From Paragonimus westermani (taxonomy: Eukaryota; Platyhelminthes; Trematoda; Plagiorchiida; Troglotrematidae), in NCBI GenBank assembly GCA_008508345.1, contig QNGE01000433.1, positions 225,848 through 289,847 of the forward strand: a DNA stretch of 64,000 nucleotides, read 5' to 3'. The notes under the pieces were generated by a model that saw nothing but the letters and a program-made list of their open reading frames with translations, was not told where the DNA came from and searched no databases. The translations under genes were made by a program, and so were the position numbers. This document shows, piece by piece, positions 23,660 to 36,099 of this stretch (its first letter is position 1; the number at the start of each line of letters is the position of its first letter).

Positions 23660-25430
23660 TCCAGAAAAAAGAATGCATGGATATTCAGTATTTCAGTCTC
23701 TTACAAAACTTTTGAATCTGTGAACATATGACTTACATGTGCAATCGCTATGCCAGAAAATGTGTAAACGCATTTACTTAGGATTGACATTCACATATGC
23801 GAATATTTCTTGATTTCTGATACGAGTTTACCTAACCTTACAAATCTTTGATATTGTCTGCTGGAGCTCTCACCTAAGATGGTGAGTATAGACCATCCGA
23901 ATCAGTAAGTAACCGAAACCACAATGTCACTTCTGAAGTGGATACAGCAATGTTCGAAGGCAAAATTAAATGTATCTGCTTGCTTGCATCATTTCTGCTG
24001 CACTGGCAAGATTGAGTCTGATGGCTATGGTAGAAGACAGAAACGACCTGTCCAGTACAGTTGTATCTGGCTAACAATAATGTTCAAACAGATCGGTAGA
24101 GATCTGTTTGTTTAGATATTAAAAAAATTGTACACAAATTCTCGTTTGCGATCATTTGCGATAAGTCACAGTGTGCTATCGTCAGTCAGTTTGAATGTTA
24201 CCCGATCCATTTGAAGTGAATGGTTATCACTCTGGTTGGCTTTTATTCCAGCATTCCGAGTGAGTTATGGTCAAATGAACTAACCAGAGCTATCGAGGAT
24301 TCACGCGATTGAACAGGCTTTCATTTACGACCTGTCAAATGAACGTGGAATTGGTATGAATGTCAGAATTCTCAATGAATAATCAAAGGCCCAACTTAAC
24401 TGCTTCGCGTATTATTACAAGGCAACTTATTCAACACCTGCGACCTAGTCATATGATAACACCACAGATATACATTCTGTGATAAGAGGTCGAAAGAACT
24501 CAGAGCACAGTGTTGCGTTCCATTCGCTATTGAACAGCAAAATTTGTATATAATCCTCACAAATAAGCCGACGCGACTTCATCAGCAATATGCCTTTGAG
24601 TATGACAGTAGTAATGGTACGCGAAATATCTGTAAGACCACCAATATATTTATGGTTTTTCTGTCAGACAGTTCGAGTTTCGAAAAATTCGACAAAAAAC
24701 AAGAGAGGTCCGATGCAGAAAATCTGAACTTCGGTCGTATTTGAAACAGTGACAGAAAGACTCAACAATTGCTCTATCGGGTGAGCTAGGGAACTTTGCT
24801 GGAAGCTCAGAAATGTCATCTTTGGACTTAGGTATCCACCCAATCCACTGTGTCATGGGGAAACGGTCAAATGATCTAATCTACTCGAGCACGATTTCTG
24901 TATCATTTCGAATTTGAATCTACGAACGACACCGATTAGCATTGAAATAGAGGAGTCACTACTCAATACAAGTGGAACAGTACTTTCACTGAACAAAATG
25001 GATGGTAATACCCGGTGAATAGTTCACAAGGGAAATGTAGTTCAGTACTAGGAAGAAGTTGAAGACGAAATTTTCATCAACCTATGTCAAGCATGATTCA
25101 CAGTGTTATTGTTCGAAAGCCGTCCATGCTTGTGCACGCACAGCGTTGTGGGTTTGACAATGTGGAACATTGTGCTTCCAAGTGTATCTTCACAAATGAA
25201 CCCTCTAACTTAACAAGCGACTAAACTATGGTAACGGTTTTGCGTACTGTAACTCTGGTGATCCAAAAGTTCACAGATCACACGGGATTTCGTCTGATGA
25301 CCTTTCCAGTGTAATTTGATCAGACGAGGGAAAACGACGGTATGAAGCAGTATTTCCGTTAGTAAATTGGGACTCCCCAGTTTGGGACACCACAGCACCC
25401 GAGTGAGACATGACTCAAACGAAGTTCCGG
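23660..25430. other. stretch with no supported gene
   Basis: No supported coding or repeat feature; a donor-like ATG/GTGAGT near 23882 has no matching exon. Confidence 0.4.
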
Positions 25431-25439
25431 AACGCGGAT

Positions 25440-25670
25440 TAGCTCAGCTTGAACATCACCCACACTTGATCGCAGCCTTCGCATTCATACAATCCTATCG
25501 GTCAGCAAATTTCCTAAGGAATCGAGTTTCGATTTTGTCAGAGCTCATCCGTAGTGCATATGGTTGTCCAAGATAGACTTTGTACTCCAACCCTCATACT
25601 TTTAAGATCAGCGTGTTAACCAAAACTCTAACAACCTCACGATAGGCATAGGTGAACAGTCAAATACAAA
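25440..25670 (-). repeat. degenerate copy of the tRNA-derived SINE family
   Basis: The block acttgatcgcagccttcgcattc followed by cagagctcatccgtagtgcatatg and a decayed tRNA-like end is the reverse orientation of the SINE at 16.15-16.53 kb. Confidence 0.65.
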
Positions 25671-26040
25671 CACTCATTGTGTGACTAGTATCTAGTTTGT
25701 TGAATTGTCTCAGAATGAAGATCACCCGGTTAAATTTACTTCGTGATCTATCGTCTAGTTTGTCGATTTCCAAACAAGCAAACCAATAAAAACGTACGGT
25801 GATGATGATGCTTCGCAACATTTTTAGGTAATATATTTATTCAGAACATTTTCGTAACCATCGGAAAATTCCGAGTTCAGTTCAAGTGAGTATATTTATG
25901 ATTTTGTGAAAACTACCTATTCGAAGTGATTCGAAAATTCGTGAAATCCGATTGGTAACCGAACAATTAGTTCCGGTAATCACAAGCGTATTCGTGGATA
26001 GCCCTTTCGATCCGGATGAGTCTCATCAACACCACTCATG

Positions 26041-26118
26041 CCGAAGAATCGAACCCACGATCCTTGAGTAATTGACAGATTGCAGTCCAAACACTTTTCC
26101 ACTAGACCACTAGGTTGC
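26041..26118 (-). repeat. tRNA-like head of a second SINE type
   Basis: On the minus strand TGGTCTAGTGG (A-box) and GGTTCGATTCT (B-box) are spaced as in a tRNA within about 75 bases. The arms do not form a cloverleaf, so this is a tRNA-derived SINE head and not a functional tRNA gene. It differs in sequence from the main SINE family here. Confidence 0.6.
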
Positions 26119-26431
26119 AAGCTAACCATAAAATCGGCGGTTAAATTTCGGACCGTAATTGAAAGAAAGTGCAACAGCTAAGGAAGGTGACTGGTAGCCA
26201 AATCGTAGTTTATCAGAATTTGCGAGACAGGTTGGTGGAAGTGAAGGTCGACAACACTCATCCCTTCCTGATATTCCGTGTCACACTTTAAACCGTCTAC
26301 AATTCTACCATTTACAGGATGAGAGAATGGTAGCTCACTACGGTTTGTCATTCGTAACCACTTTAGTATACGGATACTAAAATGGTGCATTTGTGATCAT
26401 TTCTAAAATGTTATCGGTTATTTGCATACAG

Positions 26432-26624
26432 GTTCTCAGCCATGGGTTGCTTTCCGAAATCTGAGACATTTGGCAACACCCAGGTGCAACGATAGCAAAA
26501 ACGCTCGGGGAACGGAGCAGAGCGATTTAAACAAAACAACTTTTCCCTGTAATAAACCTGAATGTAGGAGTCAGAAACAGTCTTCGCACAATGTGTCTAA
26601 CGAGCACATTTCGTGCAGACTGAA
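26432..26624 (+). CDS. possible internal exon, unidentified protein
   Basis: An acceptor (ttatttgcatacag) and a GTATGT donor (CTGAA/GTATGT) bound an open frame that reads on to a TAA at 26640. The peptide is polar, with several cysteines (CNKPECRSQ). No family is recognised. Confidence 0.38.
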
Positions 26625-26827
26625 GTATGTGCCTGTTTAAATGCAGTGGAATGTACTCCAGAGATACGCTGTGCAAAAACTCTTTCCGAATGCTCTGTTC
26701 ATAGCATTTTAAACTGAAATGTTTATACACCCCCTTGTTACCGAATATGATTATGGTTGCACAATTAAGTTTGGAAAATTGGATAACCCGACTCGGTTAG
26801 GAGATCTGTTTTTGGTGTGCCTTTTAG

Positions 26828-27109
26828 GTGAAGCTTCCAGCTCGAATTCCTTTGAACGATTTGGACTCCAGAGTTTGTTCTTGGGTGCTCAACTCTGGGA
26901 TGATCCATATACTATACAATTATGCTATAACTGTCACCAGTTGTTTCCAACAGAAAACTGATCTAATTATGTCACTGGTTTGTGCATGCACACAAACGGG
27001 CCGGTATGGATTTCCCAATATTTCTCAAATATGCCCCAATGAAGAAAACAGTTCAATTTTGCTATCCGATTCGTATGAAATCTTCATCTTCATGGATCAT
27101 ATCAGTTAA
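26828..27109 (+). CDS. possible terminal exon, unidentified protein
   Basis: The acceptor tttttggtgtgccttttag is followed immediately by a 93-codon frame (GTG AAG CTT) ending in TAA. A second frame after the same acceptor is open for about 45 codons, so the reading frame is not certain. The longer peptide includes IPLNDLDSRVCSWVL and a cysteine-containing middle. It could follow the candidate at 26432, but the phases as drawn do not match. Confidence 0.36.
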   Translation: MKLPARIPLNDLDSRVCSWVLNSGMIHILYNYAITVTSCFQQKTDLIMSLVCACTQTGRYGFPNISQICPNEENSSILLSDSYEIFIFMDHIS

Positions 27110-27895
27110 TTAATCAACCTCGTACACTCACTCAAATAGCATAGTAAGCAATGTTCGTTAAAGGTTCAGGAACACCATTCGTATATCGTGTAATTTTCAC
27201 GATCAAGTGTCTTCACCTCTAGACCTTAGGCTTGTGAAACAAATTAGGTCGTGTTAACTAGAGTTGTGAAAGTTGTGTTCAGCACAAAATATTATGACCA
27301 AGATAATTTAGACATTCTCACACTTGAACAGTGTGAGGACAATTCACGGTGGCACACACATTAAACGAGAAAGTAAGTGTCCTTAGTTGTGCTGATTGGA
27401 TTGTTGAAGAACAGAGTATCGGTTGATCACACGCTCAACTCTATCGTTTGGAACCGATTGAAGTTGAAGTGAGAGTACATTGGAGAAGACAGTAAGAAGT
27501 AAGAACAAACTTACATTATTGATACTCGCAATGCAGTTATGGTGGTAGTGACTGCAAATTTGTATCCAAAGCGTGTTGGAAGAAAGCACCGACCTTAGGT
27601 GATAAGGTAGTGTCACACTCAACTCATTGGGTTGACACATATTCAAGTTTACTATTCAGAAGAGGTATACTTGTTGGTCGAGGTAAAAACAACCACTCAT
27701 GTTTGAACCACACATTTCATATTCCGTTAAGTTGATTAAAAACAAACACTGGGCTAAAGTTTCATCTCATATTGACCCCAATGATTGTGAGTCACCTTTA
27801 TGTCTTAAAATTTAACTTTCAGCATAGGTCTTGAGACTAGCCATGTTTCGATAAAGTTGCGCAACACAGAGGTTATGCCTGTGTTCTATTTGTGT
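27110..27895. other. stretch with no supported gene
   Basis: A minus-strand open frame at 27383-27646 (87 codons) contains a good donor (AAT/GTAAGT), but its acceptor is unclear, so it is not called. Confidence 0.35.
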
Positions 27896-27899
27896 TTCA

Positions 27900-28115
27900 A
27901 ACAATCTCACTCGTACCTAGTGTATAGCGTAGTGGCGCAATGGTCAACAAAGTTATCAAATGAAAACGTGGTCGGAGTGCTATTCTCGACTGTAACAGGG
28001 ATATACACTAGTATCGAGTACTAACGAGGGTGGAACTTCGAGTACAGTGTTCATTTTCTAAAACAACTAGATGAAGCTTCTGTGTGAAGGCAAAAGCAGT
28101 GGTCATTCATGAGTT
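27900..28115 (+). repeat. degenerate copy of the tRNA-derived SINE family
   Basis: It carries agtggcgcaatggtcaac (A-box region), tggtcggagtgctattctcgac (decayed B-box region), gggatatacactagta, ctaacgagggtgga and a tail cagtggtcattcatgag, in the same order as the copy at 16.3 kb. Confidence 0.6.
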
Positions 28116-28119
28116 ATGT

Positions 28120-31100
28120 TCAGTTTGTAGACAGGATTTTAGTTATTCGGCACTTTTTCAAACATGCTAGAAATGAGGCTTCCCTAGACCCAACCAAAGT
28201 AGATACGTTGTCAGTAGATCACAATGATACTGTCTGTTTAGTCTACGTTTTTGTTCGCTCCCTTCCATCTTCTATAATCGTAGTGTTTGTAATCGCTTTG
28301 CCGTCATGACGACCTATTAGGATACCAAGTTGAACACACTCAGTAAAACAGCGCAGGTTCCACTGACCCGTAGATAACACTGTTGAAACTTCTTCGTGGT
28401 TGGGTGTTATTTGTGAGGTGACCGATTGTATAATGCCGTCCTTCCACTGAAAGTAAGGCTGCGATCAGATTCGAGTGGTGCTCAAAACATACAAAATCAG
28501 AACGCATAAACCTTAATTAACCATTAAGACGTCGTTTACTTGGTTCTTTGAAATCAGTTGTTCTAGCTTGATCAGGAAACTCTGAACACGGGATTATTGT
28601 CCAGAGTGAACAAGATTATCAGTACTTGTTGAAATGCTTCAGCATGCTGAGTACTGCCGACACACGGCAAACATGATCGCCTGAAAGCCACGAGAGACGA
28701 AGTAACAGTTCCGGTCCGGGCGAGGATAACCAATACTTAGGAATCTCCTCACTCTGGTTAAGGAACTTCTCTCTAAGGTGGGTTAACCGGAAATCTCCTC
28801 TGAATCCAAGGGGTGCAACGGAACTTACCTGACGCTCAAAATGCAATCAATAAAGTGGTACTGATGTTTGTAACACAACCGAGAGGGGGGAGAAAAATAA
28901 CATAGTGAACCTAGTGAAACTCCACCAGATTTCTTCCACACAGGAAGCGGTCACTATCTGGTTGGTCGCTGCTAAGCGACGTGTACAATGTGAACACTGC
29001 ATATCAACATATTTGGGATACCTAGGAAGTGACGCTATGTTTTCCACAATATCTTTCATATAATCCGTCGATCAACACATATTCCGGTCACTCAGAAATA
29101 AAAGCTTAATGCATTGTTTGAACCTTTCGGCTAACTTCAATGTGACCTGTAAGTTTTGGCGTTAACATCCATCCATATCCACATCACATCAAACAGAGAG
29201 AAACTGTATGATCGGACAGATGAATACTCAGCATGAGCGTAAAACTAATGCGGCAGAAACTTACCCAATTAATAAGTGTTAACTTGGTGAACATGCCTAT
29301 CAGAAAACCGCCTCAAAAATGACTTCCGACTAACTAGTAAGCGCACATGGTAGGGACTCATTGAGCTGCGTACAGCTGGCAGAAGCACAGTGAGACGAAT
29401 CGAAATAAAGAAAACAATTGAGAGCAGAAAAAATTCTCATGGCAAAACTATTTCCCAGTCACTGATATACCCAGAAATCACGGAAAAGACCAAGGCTTTA
29501 CAGCCTAAAACACAACGTTTAGAAATACATCTGAATATCCTGACGAAAAGTTTACTGACGATCTTAATAGGGTTAGCAGAGAATAATGCAGTCACATGAA
29601 CAGAAAGCATGTGATTGCCTAACAAGAAAACGGGGCCAGAGCGGAGATAACGGAACTACGTGTAGAACGTAATGAAATGATTTCCTCATCTTCCTAACAG
29701 GAATTGTCACCAGATTATGAGTCAAAGCAACGTCCATATATTTGGCTTAAGGAGACTGGGGAAGCTTTCATGGTCTACAGAGGAGAGTTACAATCAGTAA
29801 AGAAAATGGACAGAGTGATGTTGGCTTTTAATGAGTCAAACAAAACATGTTCGCAATTAGAAATATTAGACTAGTAGAACTGCGAAAGAGATTAGTTAGT
29901 CATACCTACACGTGTATTCTGCAATGGTTAAGGTGAGAAGCTATTGGTGGAATGTAAACCACTACTCACTATAGTATCAACCTATAGGAAGGAAAAATTT
30001 TAGAGGGTGTGTTCGAATTGTTCGTGTAAAGAAATTAGAACGTTTGGATTAATTTACATAGTGCGAAGAGACTGACGATACAGATGAGTGAATTGCGTGC
30101 TAACGGCGCACTAATCTTGATTGAGCACAACAAACACGGTTCAACACCGAAGTCAGCGAGATTTTTGGGCAAAAGAACCTTATTCCGGTTGTTGGAAATA
30201 TTTCTAGAACCTGGAATGTTCACGGATTTACAACCCTACATCTTTTGAGTGAAGAATCTAAAACGGTATGTATTAGGTACACCAGGACAATAAAAGCAGC
30301 GTATGAATGGCATGAATTACTGTGATCACGTGTGGTTCGGTTGAAAGATTTCAAACAGCAACCAATCTGTATATACGTGTCGGACAACCCGTGTTACAAA
30401 CTATCTAGCAGCCTGCTCTTGTCGGTTATCCACTTTGCTTATCCGCCACACTATTGTTTTGGTATGCTTCTTTGTTCGGTGTTCAGATCAGTGTGTGCCA
30501 GTCGTTTTTATCATATGTCCCCATTCTCGTCATATCCATTTTCCGGTTAATTACTTCAACAAACACCCAGATAATTAACTCTCAGAACGAAACAAAGGTG
30601 AAGATTTTTAGATGGAAAACTTAGATGCAGCAAAATGGAAGAATTGTGGGAAAACAACGTGGATTACAACTACACTGTTGTTTTGCCGTTCAAACAGGTA
30701 TTTAAGAGTGGATATGCCGATAACTGGGAGGAAACTTGCGATGAACTTCCATCGAGAGTCCAAAGGACACACATTCCACCAATTGATAGGTAACAGATAT
30801 ATTTAGAAATTTGCGAGGGTAAACGAACGATGATATTATTATTACGGATGGCCTTGTGGTAGCTGACGCTGATTATTGACTTGACCAATCAACAAAGCCA
30901 GACTTGCTCGTCAATAATCACACGGGATGGTGACCGAGCGAGGACGTGCATGTTTGACGCAAACAAACACGACAATTAACAAAGTCGGACCAATTGGCAC
31001 GCGAGAACTGGCTATCAGACCAAGTGAAATAATGGGATTAAACATTGTGGACACCATACAAATGACATTTTATTCGGCGTGATCAAAGAGGCCATCGGCC

Positions 31101-31205
31101 ATTTACGACAAACGTATGAGTTAATAATCAGATTTGAGTGTTTATTACAAATAAATCGCTGTGTTGTAGAGCCACAGATATTTATTGGTACCCAATTTTC
31201 CTATT
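28120..31205. other. stretch with no supported gene
   Basis: An adenine-rich open frame at 29390-29599 and short frames elsewhere have no splice context. No repeat is recognised. Confidence 0.4.
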
Positions 31206-31209
31206 TAAG

Positions 31210-31260
31210 GTCGCCGAGGACCATATAACAGATGCATTCAGTAGTCTCAAACAGATGAAC
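31210..31260 (+). CDS. possible 51-bp internal exon
   Basis: A pyrimidine-rich acceptor (cccaattttcctatttaag) and a donor (ATGAAC/GTATGT) enclose 17 codons in phase 0, reading VAEDHITDAFSSLKQMN. The phase fits the candidate at 31583. Confidence 0.4.
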
Positions 31261-31582
31261 GTATGTACTGATACACTTGCTAATTACCCGGAACCTTCAC
31301 TCAAAACACGCCATCTATATCATTGTACAAAACAATTAGGTCTGAATTTATCTGTCAGATACTTGCGTTAGCGGAAATGTTCAGTTCAAGAGTTCCCTCT
31401 CTATTGGGAAGTTATAGGAGATGTTTGTAAGTCCATAACAAACTAATATGCACATTTATCCCTATTGACGAATATCTTACTTCAGGGGGCTGTCAGGTGT
31501 ATCAAACAATAACGCTGTACCTGTTAGCTGAGTGGCTAAACTGAAATGGACATTGTGGGTGATGAAAAGGGTTTTCTGTCAG

Positions 31583-31798
31583 AACGCTGAACTCAGCTGG
31601 ACAGGGAAAAACAACGTGTTCCTCCAAGATGAAACCAGCTCATGTAAATCAAAGGCTCAAATCAGAATGTATGTTCCAATTGAACAAAATTGGACATTTT
31701 GTTCAATCCTCGACCAAAGTGACACTCAAGGGCATAACCAACTTGGAGTTTTCATTTTCAAACTTCTCTTATTCACAGACACGACACGGATAATGTAG
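31583..31798 (+). CDS. possible terminal exon, unidentified protein
   Basis: After gttttctgtcag a phase-0 frame is open for 71 codons to TAG. The peptide is protein-like (AELSWTGKNNVFLQDETSS, then VPIEQNWTFCSILDQ). It would join in phase to the small exon at 31210-31260. No family is recognised. Confidence 0.4.
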   Translation, partial: NAELSWTGKNNVFLQDETSSCKSKAQIRMYVPIEQNWTFCSILDQSDTQGHNQLGVFIFKLLLFTDTTRIM

Positions 31799-31799
31799 C

Positions 31800-33380
31800 C
31801 GCTCAGCACTCTCATCGAGGCATTTAATGTATTGAACCCCTTACCAAATTTTGTGTCTCAACTCACGCCTGCAATACTACTACTACTACTACTACCACCT
31901 AAAAAAACTTTAAAGCAGATCTTCAACTTGAATGGTTCCTTCGTTTTTAAATTTTTAAATATCTTTCCAGTCTTGATTTCATTGCGCTGACGAAAGCGCA
32001 GCGTATCTCAATCAGTCCCGATTGTTAAAAGCTGGGGAACACAACTTGACAAAGATAATTTGGTGAAAATGGCACTAGAGATGCGTGTGCTTCTTCGTTA
32101 AGAAATCCTTTTTGTATAAAACGATGGAAAAATTGCGTACGGCAGTACACTAAACGTTGTTGTTTGAATGTGTTTTCCACAGATCGAACGGTTCTTCTCG
32201 AACTCTCTTAGTGTTATTCTTAATTTACGGCAAACAAATTTCTGACCCAGCACTTCGTAACCACGGAGGTCTGAAGTCACGGCAGTTGCTCAACTCGAAG
32301 AACTAACTCATTTGACCTACGGGAAACTCACTTTTACAGGGTCCAATTCAAAACAATCTACCGGAGTCGGTCATAACCGCATCATCGATAGCTGAATTCA
32401 ATACAGACGTTAGTAACATATTCCAGACAAATAACCGAACATCAGAATAATTAGGGTGGGTTGAAGGTACTCTCGATTTCTCATTGTTGGGGCTAGACGA
32501 CTACTGTCTAGTGGATGTTGCAGTGCGATTTTTGTACACTTGATGAGCAATGTTTGGTTTTCTATTCTGCTCATTATCCTCGGACTTCTTCTTTCGTAAT
32601 AATTCTCTCACTGGTCCTTTGAAACTGAAACCATCTTCCGAGTTGGCTTTTCTTGCCAAACCGTCCAATACAAAATCGGATATATAAGAAGACCTCCAGC
32701 TGATCTTGAATTATAAACTTCCTATGAATCCCACGAATCCTACTTCTGTGAAAAAAACCACTAACAATTATCACCGGTATCTTGTCATGGCACTATCCAT
32801 CAGAATTGATATAATCGTGAATGAATTTGCGAAATAACGATGTTTCTCAATGAAAAGTCACCTAATTTAACATTTTACCTATAAAAAACTTGCATTAGAA
32901 CGTTCCTCGAGAATAGCACTGAGCGGTCTACTGTTTCACCAATAGAAGGACACGAGCAGACAAAGTCATCTGAGTGCCTCATGGAAAGAACCAAACTCTT
33001 ACCTGTAACCCTGTGCACGTTCGCACTTATTTCGATTATAGATTCAATTTACCAGAGTCGAAAACGCAATTTATCATTGTTGCTTATATTCGATTGACTA
33101 TGACACGTTTGATTAGTACCGCTCATGAGACTAGTGGCTATTTCAATCGCCCCGGTAGAGTCTAATCAAACCTTGCACAGTGATCGTCAAAGACCAAAAT
33201 CTGCTGGCAGAATGAACAGTGAAGTAAGAACCAATGAAACGTGAATTCGTGAGAGGAAATGGGATAGAAGAGTGTACCTGTGGCGACTCAAGAGTGAGCG
33301 AACAGACTAACTCGTGGTGATCCCATAACGCACTGTGATAATGTTTCAGTCCATGGCTCGGCTGCATACTGATGAATTGG
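31800..33380. other. stretch with one interspersed repeat, no supported gene
   Basis: It contains a short (TAC)n run at about 31875-31896 and the repeat at 32420-32545. No coding signal is supported. Confidence 0.45.
32420..32545 (+). repeat. interspersed repeat shared with 55115-55245
   Basis: The two copies share ccgaacatcaga, tagggt/gagggt, tctcgatttctcattgttg/tcttgatttctcattgttg, ggctag, and then gatgtt. The family is unnamed, and identity is clearly below 100 percent. Confidence 0.6.
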
Positions 33381-33388
33381 AATCAGTG

Positions 33389-33687
33389 TGTTGTATAACA
33401 GGCAACCTCGTCTGTGAGTAGTATAGTGTGTAAGTTCGAGAGCTGAAAAGGAAGCACGAACACCAGGAAGACGATGGAACGGGAGCGACTGTCGGAATTG
33501 TGCGTACGCACTGTGGGGGAAGTGCCACCAGGGCCAATAACAACGTATTGCTACCCAATGTGTGTGGATGCAAATCAGCCGCGCAAATGACTGTACGTGT
33601 TTGTGGTCCTATGCTTTAATATAACCTATACGGGAGTTCATGCAATAAACGACTTTACAGACCAAGCGCTTTTTTGCGATCCCAACA
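33389..33687 (+). repeat. left LTR of the Gypsy element
   Basis: 299 bp, TGTTG...CAACA, with an AATAAA near its 3' end (about 33645). It matches the inverted right LTR at all but about six positions, and those differences all fall in the last ~75 bp. Confidence 0.9.
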
Positions 33688-33689
33688 AT

Positions 33690-34400
33690 TGTTGCCCTGA
33701 CGATTGCGAAGATGAAGGTCTCCTGGCCGCAGTCTTTCGAAAATGGAAATGTCCGGCGTTCCTGGAGGAATTCGAGGACGTGGCCGAGGTGGTCAGAGTC
33801 GCGATCGACCGTGGGAAGCTGCCTGCCCTACGAATGCCGGCGAATGGCAGGGCGGAGGCAGTGCCGGACGCAGAGCGAAGCTGGAGTGGGCCGCTGCAAA
33901 GGCGGTGCTGGTGGCTGTATTCGACAGCCTGGCTGACCGCCAGCAGGTTATGCGGCTGTTCATGGCGGCCAAGCCTGAATAAGAAGCAGACCCATCTGTG
34001 TTTGCCGCCAATCTGCGAGGTTTGTTGGACGAGGCACTACCAGAATTAGACTAAGAATCGCGACGGCAGTTGTGAACGTAGCAGTTCATTGAAGCCCTCT
34101 CGACAGCGGTTCAGGACCAAGTCTGTCTTATCTATGTTGTCCGGCGGTTGGAACTTGATGAGCTTGCGAAGACAGCGACAGAGTCTGGAGTTATGTGCAT
34201 GGTCTTCGTGGATGCGAGGGGCAATAGGGACAAGAAGATGCTGGAAGAAATGTAGAAAGCAGTGGAGCAGCTGGCAGCGGATATAGCTGCATTGAGAACA
34301 GCTGCATGGAGAAAAGATCGATTAGGAAGCTGCTTCATCCGTGGTGAAAAGGGGCACTGGAAGCAGGAGTGCCCAAACCGACGACTTAGCAGGTCTAAAA
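33690..34400 (+). pseudogene. gag: Gypsy gag remnant with damaged zinc knuckle
   Basis: Alanine-, arginine- and glutamate-rich gag-like sequence is read in two overlapping frames (33597-34049 and 33743-33982), indicating a frameshift. A CCHC knuckle is recognisable at 34331-34372 (GEKGHWKQEC), but the second cysteine is replaced by arginine (CGT at 34340). Nucleocapsid-type nucleic-acid binding would be lost. Confidence 0.7.
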
Positions 34401-34510
34401 ATAGTGTTCCATGATTGTTCTTTTTGTTAGGCTGGTCATCTACTAATGAGGACCATTGAGTGAGTTGCCGTACATGCAAGAGTTGAAGTTGGCGGGAGAG
34501 GGTACAGTGC

Positions 34511-34804
34511 TTGATCGATACGGGGGCGAATATTTCGTTGATTGCTCTCGCAAGAAGGCAAAAGGTAGGACCGATATCTATGGTGATCAGGACAGTTGGG
34601 GGTCATAGTCTACTAGCTGATGATGTGAAAGAAGGTGGGGTGCATACTGGCGGTCATATCGTAAGGTACTGTTTCACTGTGTCCCCAGAAACCAGGCAAA
34701 CGATGTTTGAAGCCGATTTCCTCGCTGCAGCAGATGACGTGATTGGCCTAAAGCTCAACAAGCTGCCTACCAGGTACGGCTTACTGACATTCACAGGGCA
34801 GTAA
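34511..34804 (+). pseudogene. Gypsy aspartic protease domain
   Basis: A 97-codon open frame begins with the retropepsin active-site motif IDTGANISLI and has the hydrophobic ...ADFL...IGL pattern typical of Gypsy proteases. The frame closes at 34804 before the reverse transcriptase, so the domain is cut off from the polyprotein. Confidence 0.8.
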
Positions 34805-34979
34805 CAGGATAGCGTCAACCAAGTACGCACAGCCCAAACCCCCACTTGCAAAGACCCCTTGTTATATTCCACGCTGGAGAAGTACACGGAAGTATTTATG
34901 ACTGACGATTATCCGTACAAACTTTAGAGTTGGATCGTATGAGAAATACCGAAAATTAAAGCATTTTGATCTCACGGAC

Positions 34980-35480
34980 CTCACGAGACTCCGGTTTACC
35001 TTGAAGAGGGATTGAAAAGGCAAATGCAGAACATGCTGGATGAAGATGTCACCGAAGAACCCAACATTTCGTACAACTCGCCTTTTCTCTTGGTGAAGAA
35101 ATCCAACGGGAAGTATCGTCTTTGTGTGGATTTTAGACGGTTGAATGAGATGAGAGAGAGAAAATAATAGTTCCACTACCGTCCGTCACTGACACTTTTA
35201 ATAAGTTGCAACAGACGAATTTGCTCCCAGCATTGGACTCACGCTCCGGATGCTGACAGGTACCAATCAAACACACGGATCGTGAGAAAACCGTGTTCAT
35301 GGTGGGTGTAAGATAGTGCCAATTCAAGGGCATGCCGCTTGACATATCCGGAGCACCGTTCACATTCCGACACTTGAGAGTTCAGTTAGTGAAACGATTG
35401 AGTAATTTGGCGATATGTGGAGATGATATTGTGATATGTAGTAACACAAAATCGGAACATGCTGCCCACCTAAATGCTGG
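34980..35480 (+). pseudogene. Gypsy reverse transcriptase, broken
   Basis: The palm start is readable (SPFLLVKKSNGKYRLCVDF), followed by a frameshift after FRRLNEMR. Then come LPSVTDTFNKL and FKGMPLDISGAPFTF, with in-frame stops between. The catalytic YxDD motif has become CGDD (about 35417-35428). Enzyme activity is not expected. Confidence 0.82.
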
Positions 35481-35641
35481 TTTAAATTGAATTAAAAACT
35501 CAGGACTAATGCCGATAAGTCATAACCTGTTCGGTCATCGGTAGCGTTACTGGGACACAAGATGGATCAAGGTGAAACCAGGCTTCTGCCGCAGAAAATA
35601 TTGACAGCCGTGACTCCGACTTCTAAGCGCGCGCTAATTTC

Positions 35642-36076
35642 ATGAACAATTTCCACTCCACCAGATCACCATTGTACGAACTTCGAAAAGACAAACAATT
35701 TGAATGGGCCGACGATCCCCAGTTGGCGTTTACGGGGTTGCAGCAAAAGGTGAACGAGCAACAACTGACACTGAAACTTCTGAATACAAAAGGAAAGTTC
35801 CTCGTAGCAGCATATACCAGTGAATGTGGCACTGGGGCAGTACTTAAACAAAAGAGAGGAACAATCAAATATGCCAGCAGAGTGCTGATTCCAACGAATC
35901 AAACGTATTCAACCAGTGAGAAGGAATGTTTGGCAATCGTTTGGGCACCGGACAAGTGGAGGCTGTATTGGTTGGGTCAAAAGTTCCACGTGGAGATAGA
36001 TCATAAAATTGTACAGTGGACCGAGACTGGGAGGAACCCGAGGGATAAATTAGCCCGATTGGTGTTGCGTTTATAG
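35642..36076 (+). pseudogene. Gypsy RNase H domain
   Basis: A 144-codon open frame shows the Gypsy RNase H pattern: a cysteine-containing CGTGAVLKQ, then YSTSEKECLAIV, the H of EIDHKIVQW and NPRDKLARLVL. The first catalytic aspartate of the usual TDAS motif is not present (the sequence reads YTSE). The frame ends at a TAG where the next domain should continue. Confidence 0.82.
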
Positions 36077-36099
36077 GAATATGATTTCACGACCAATCA

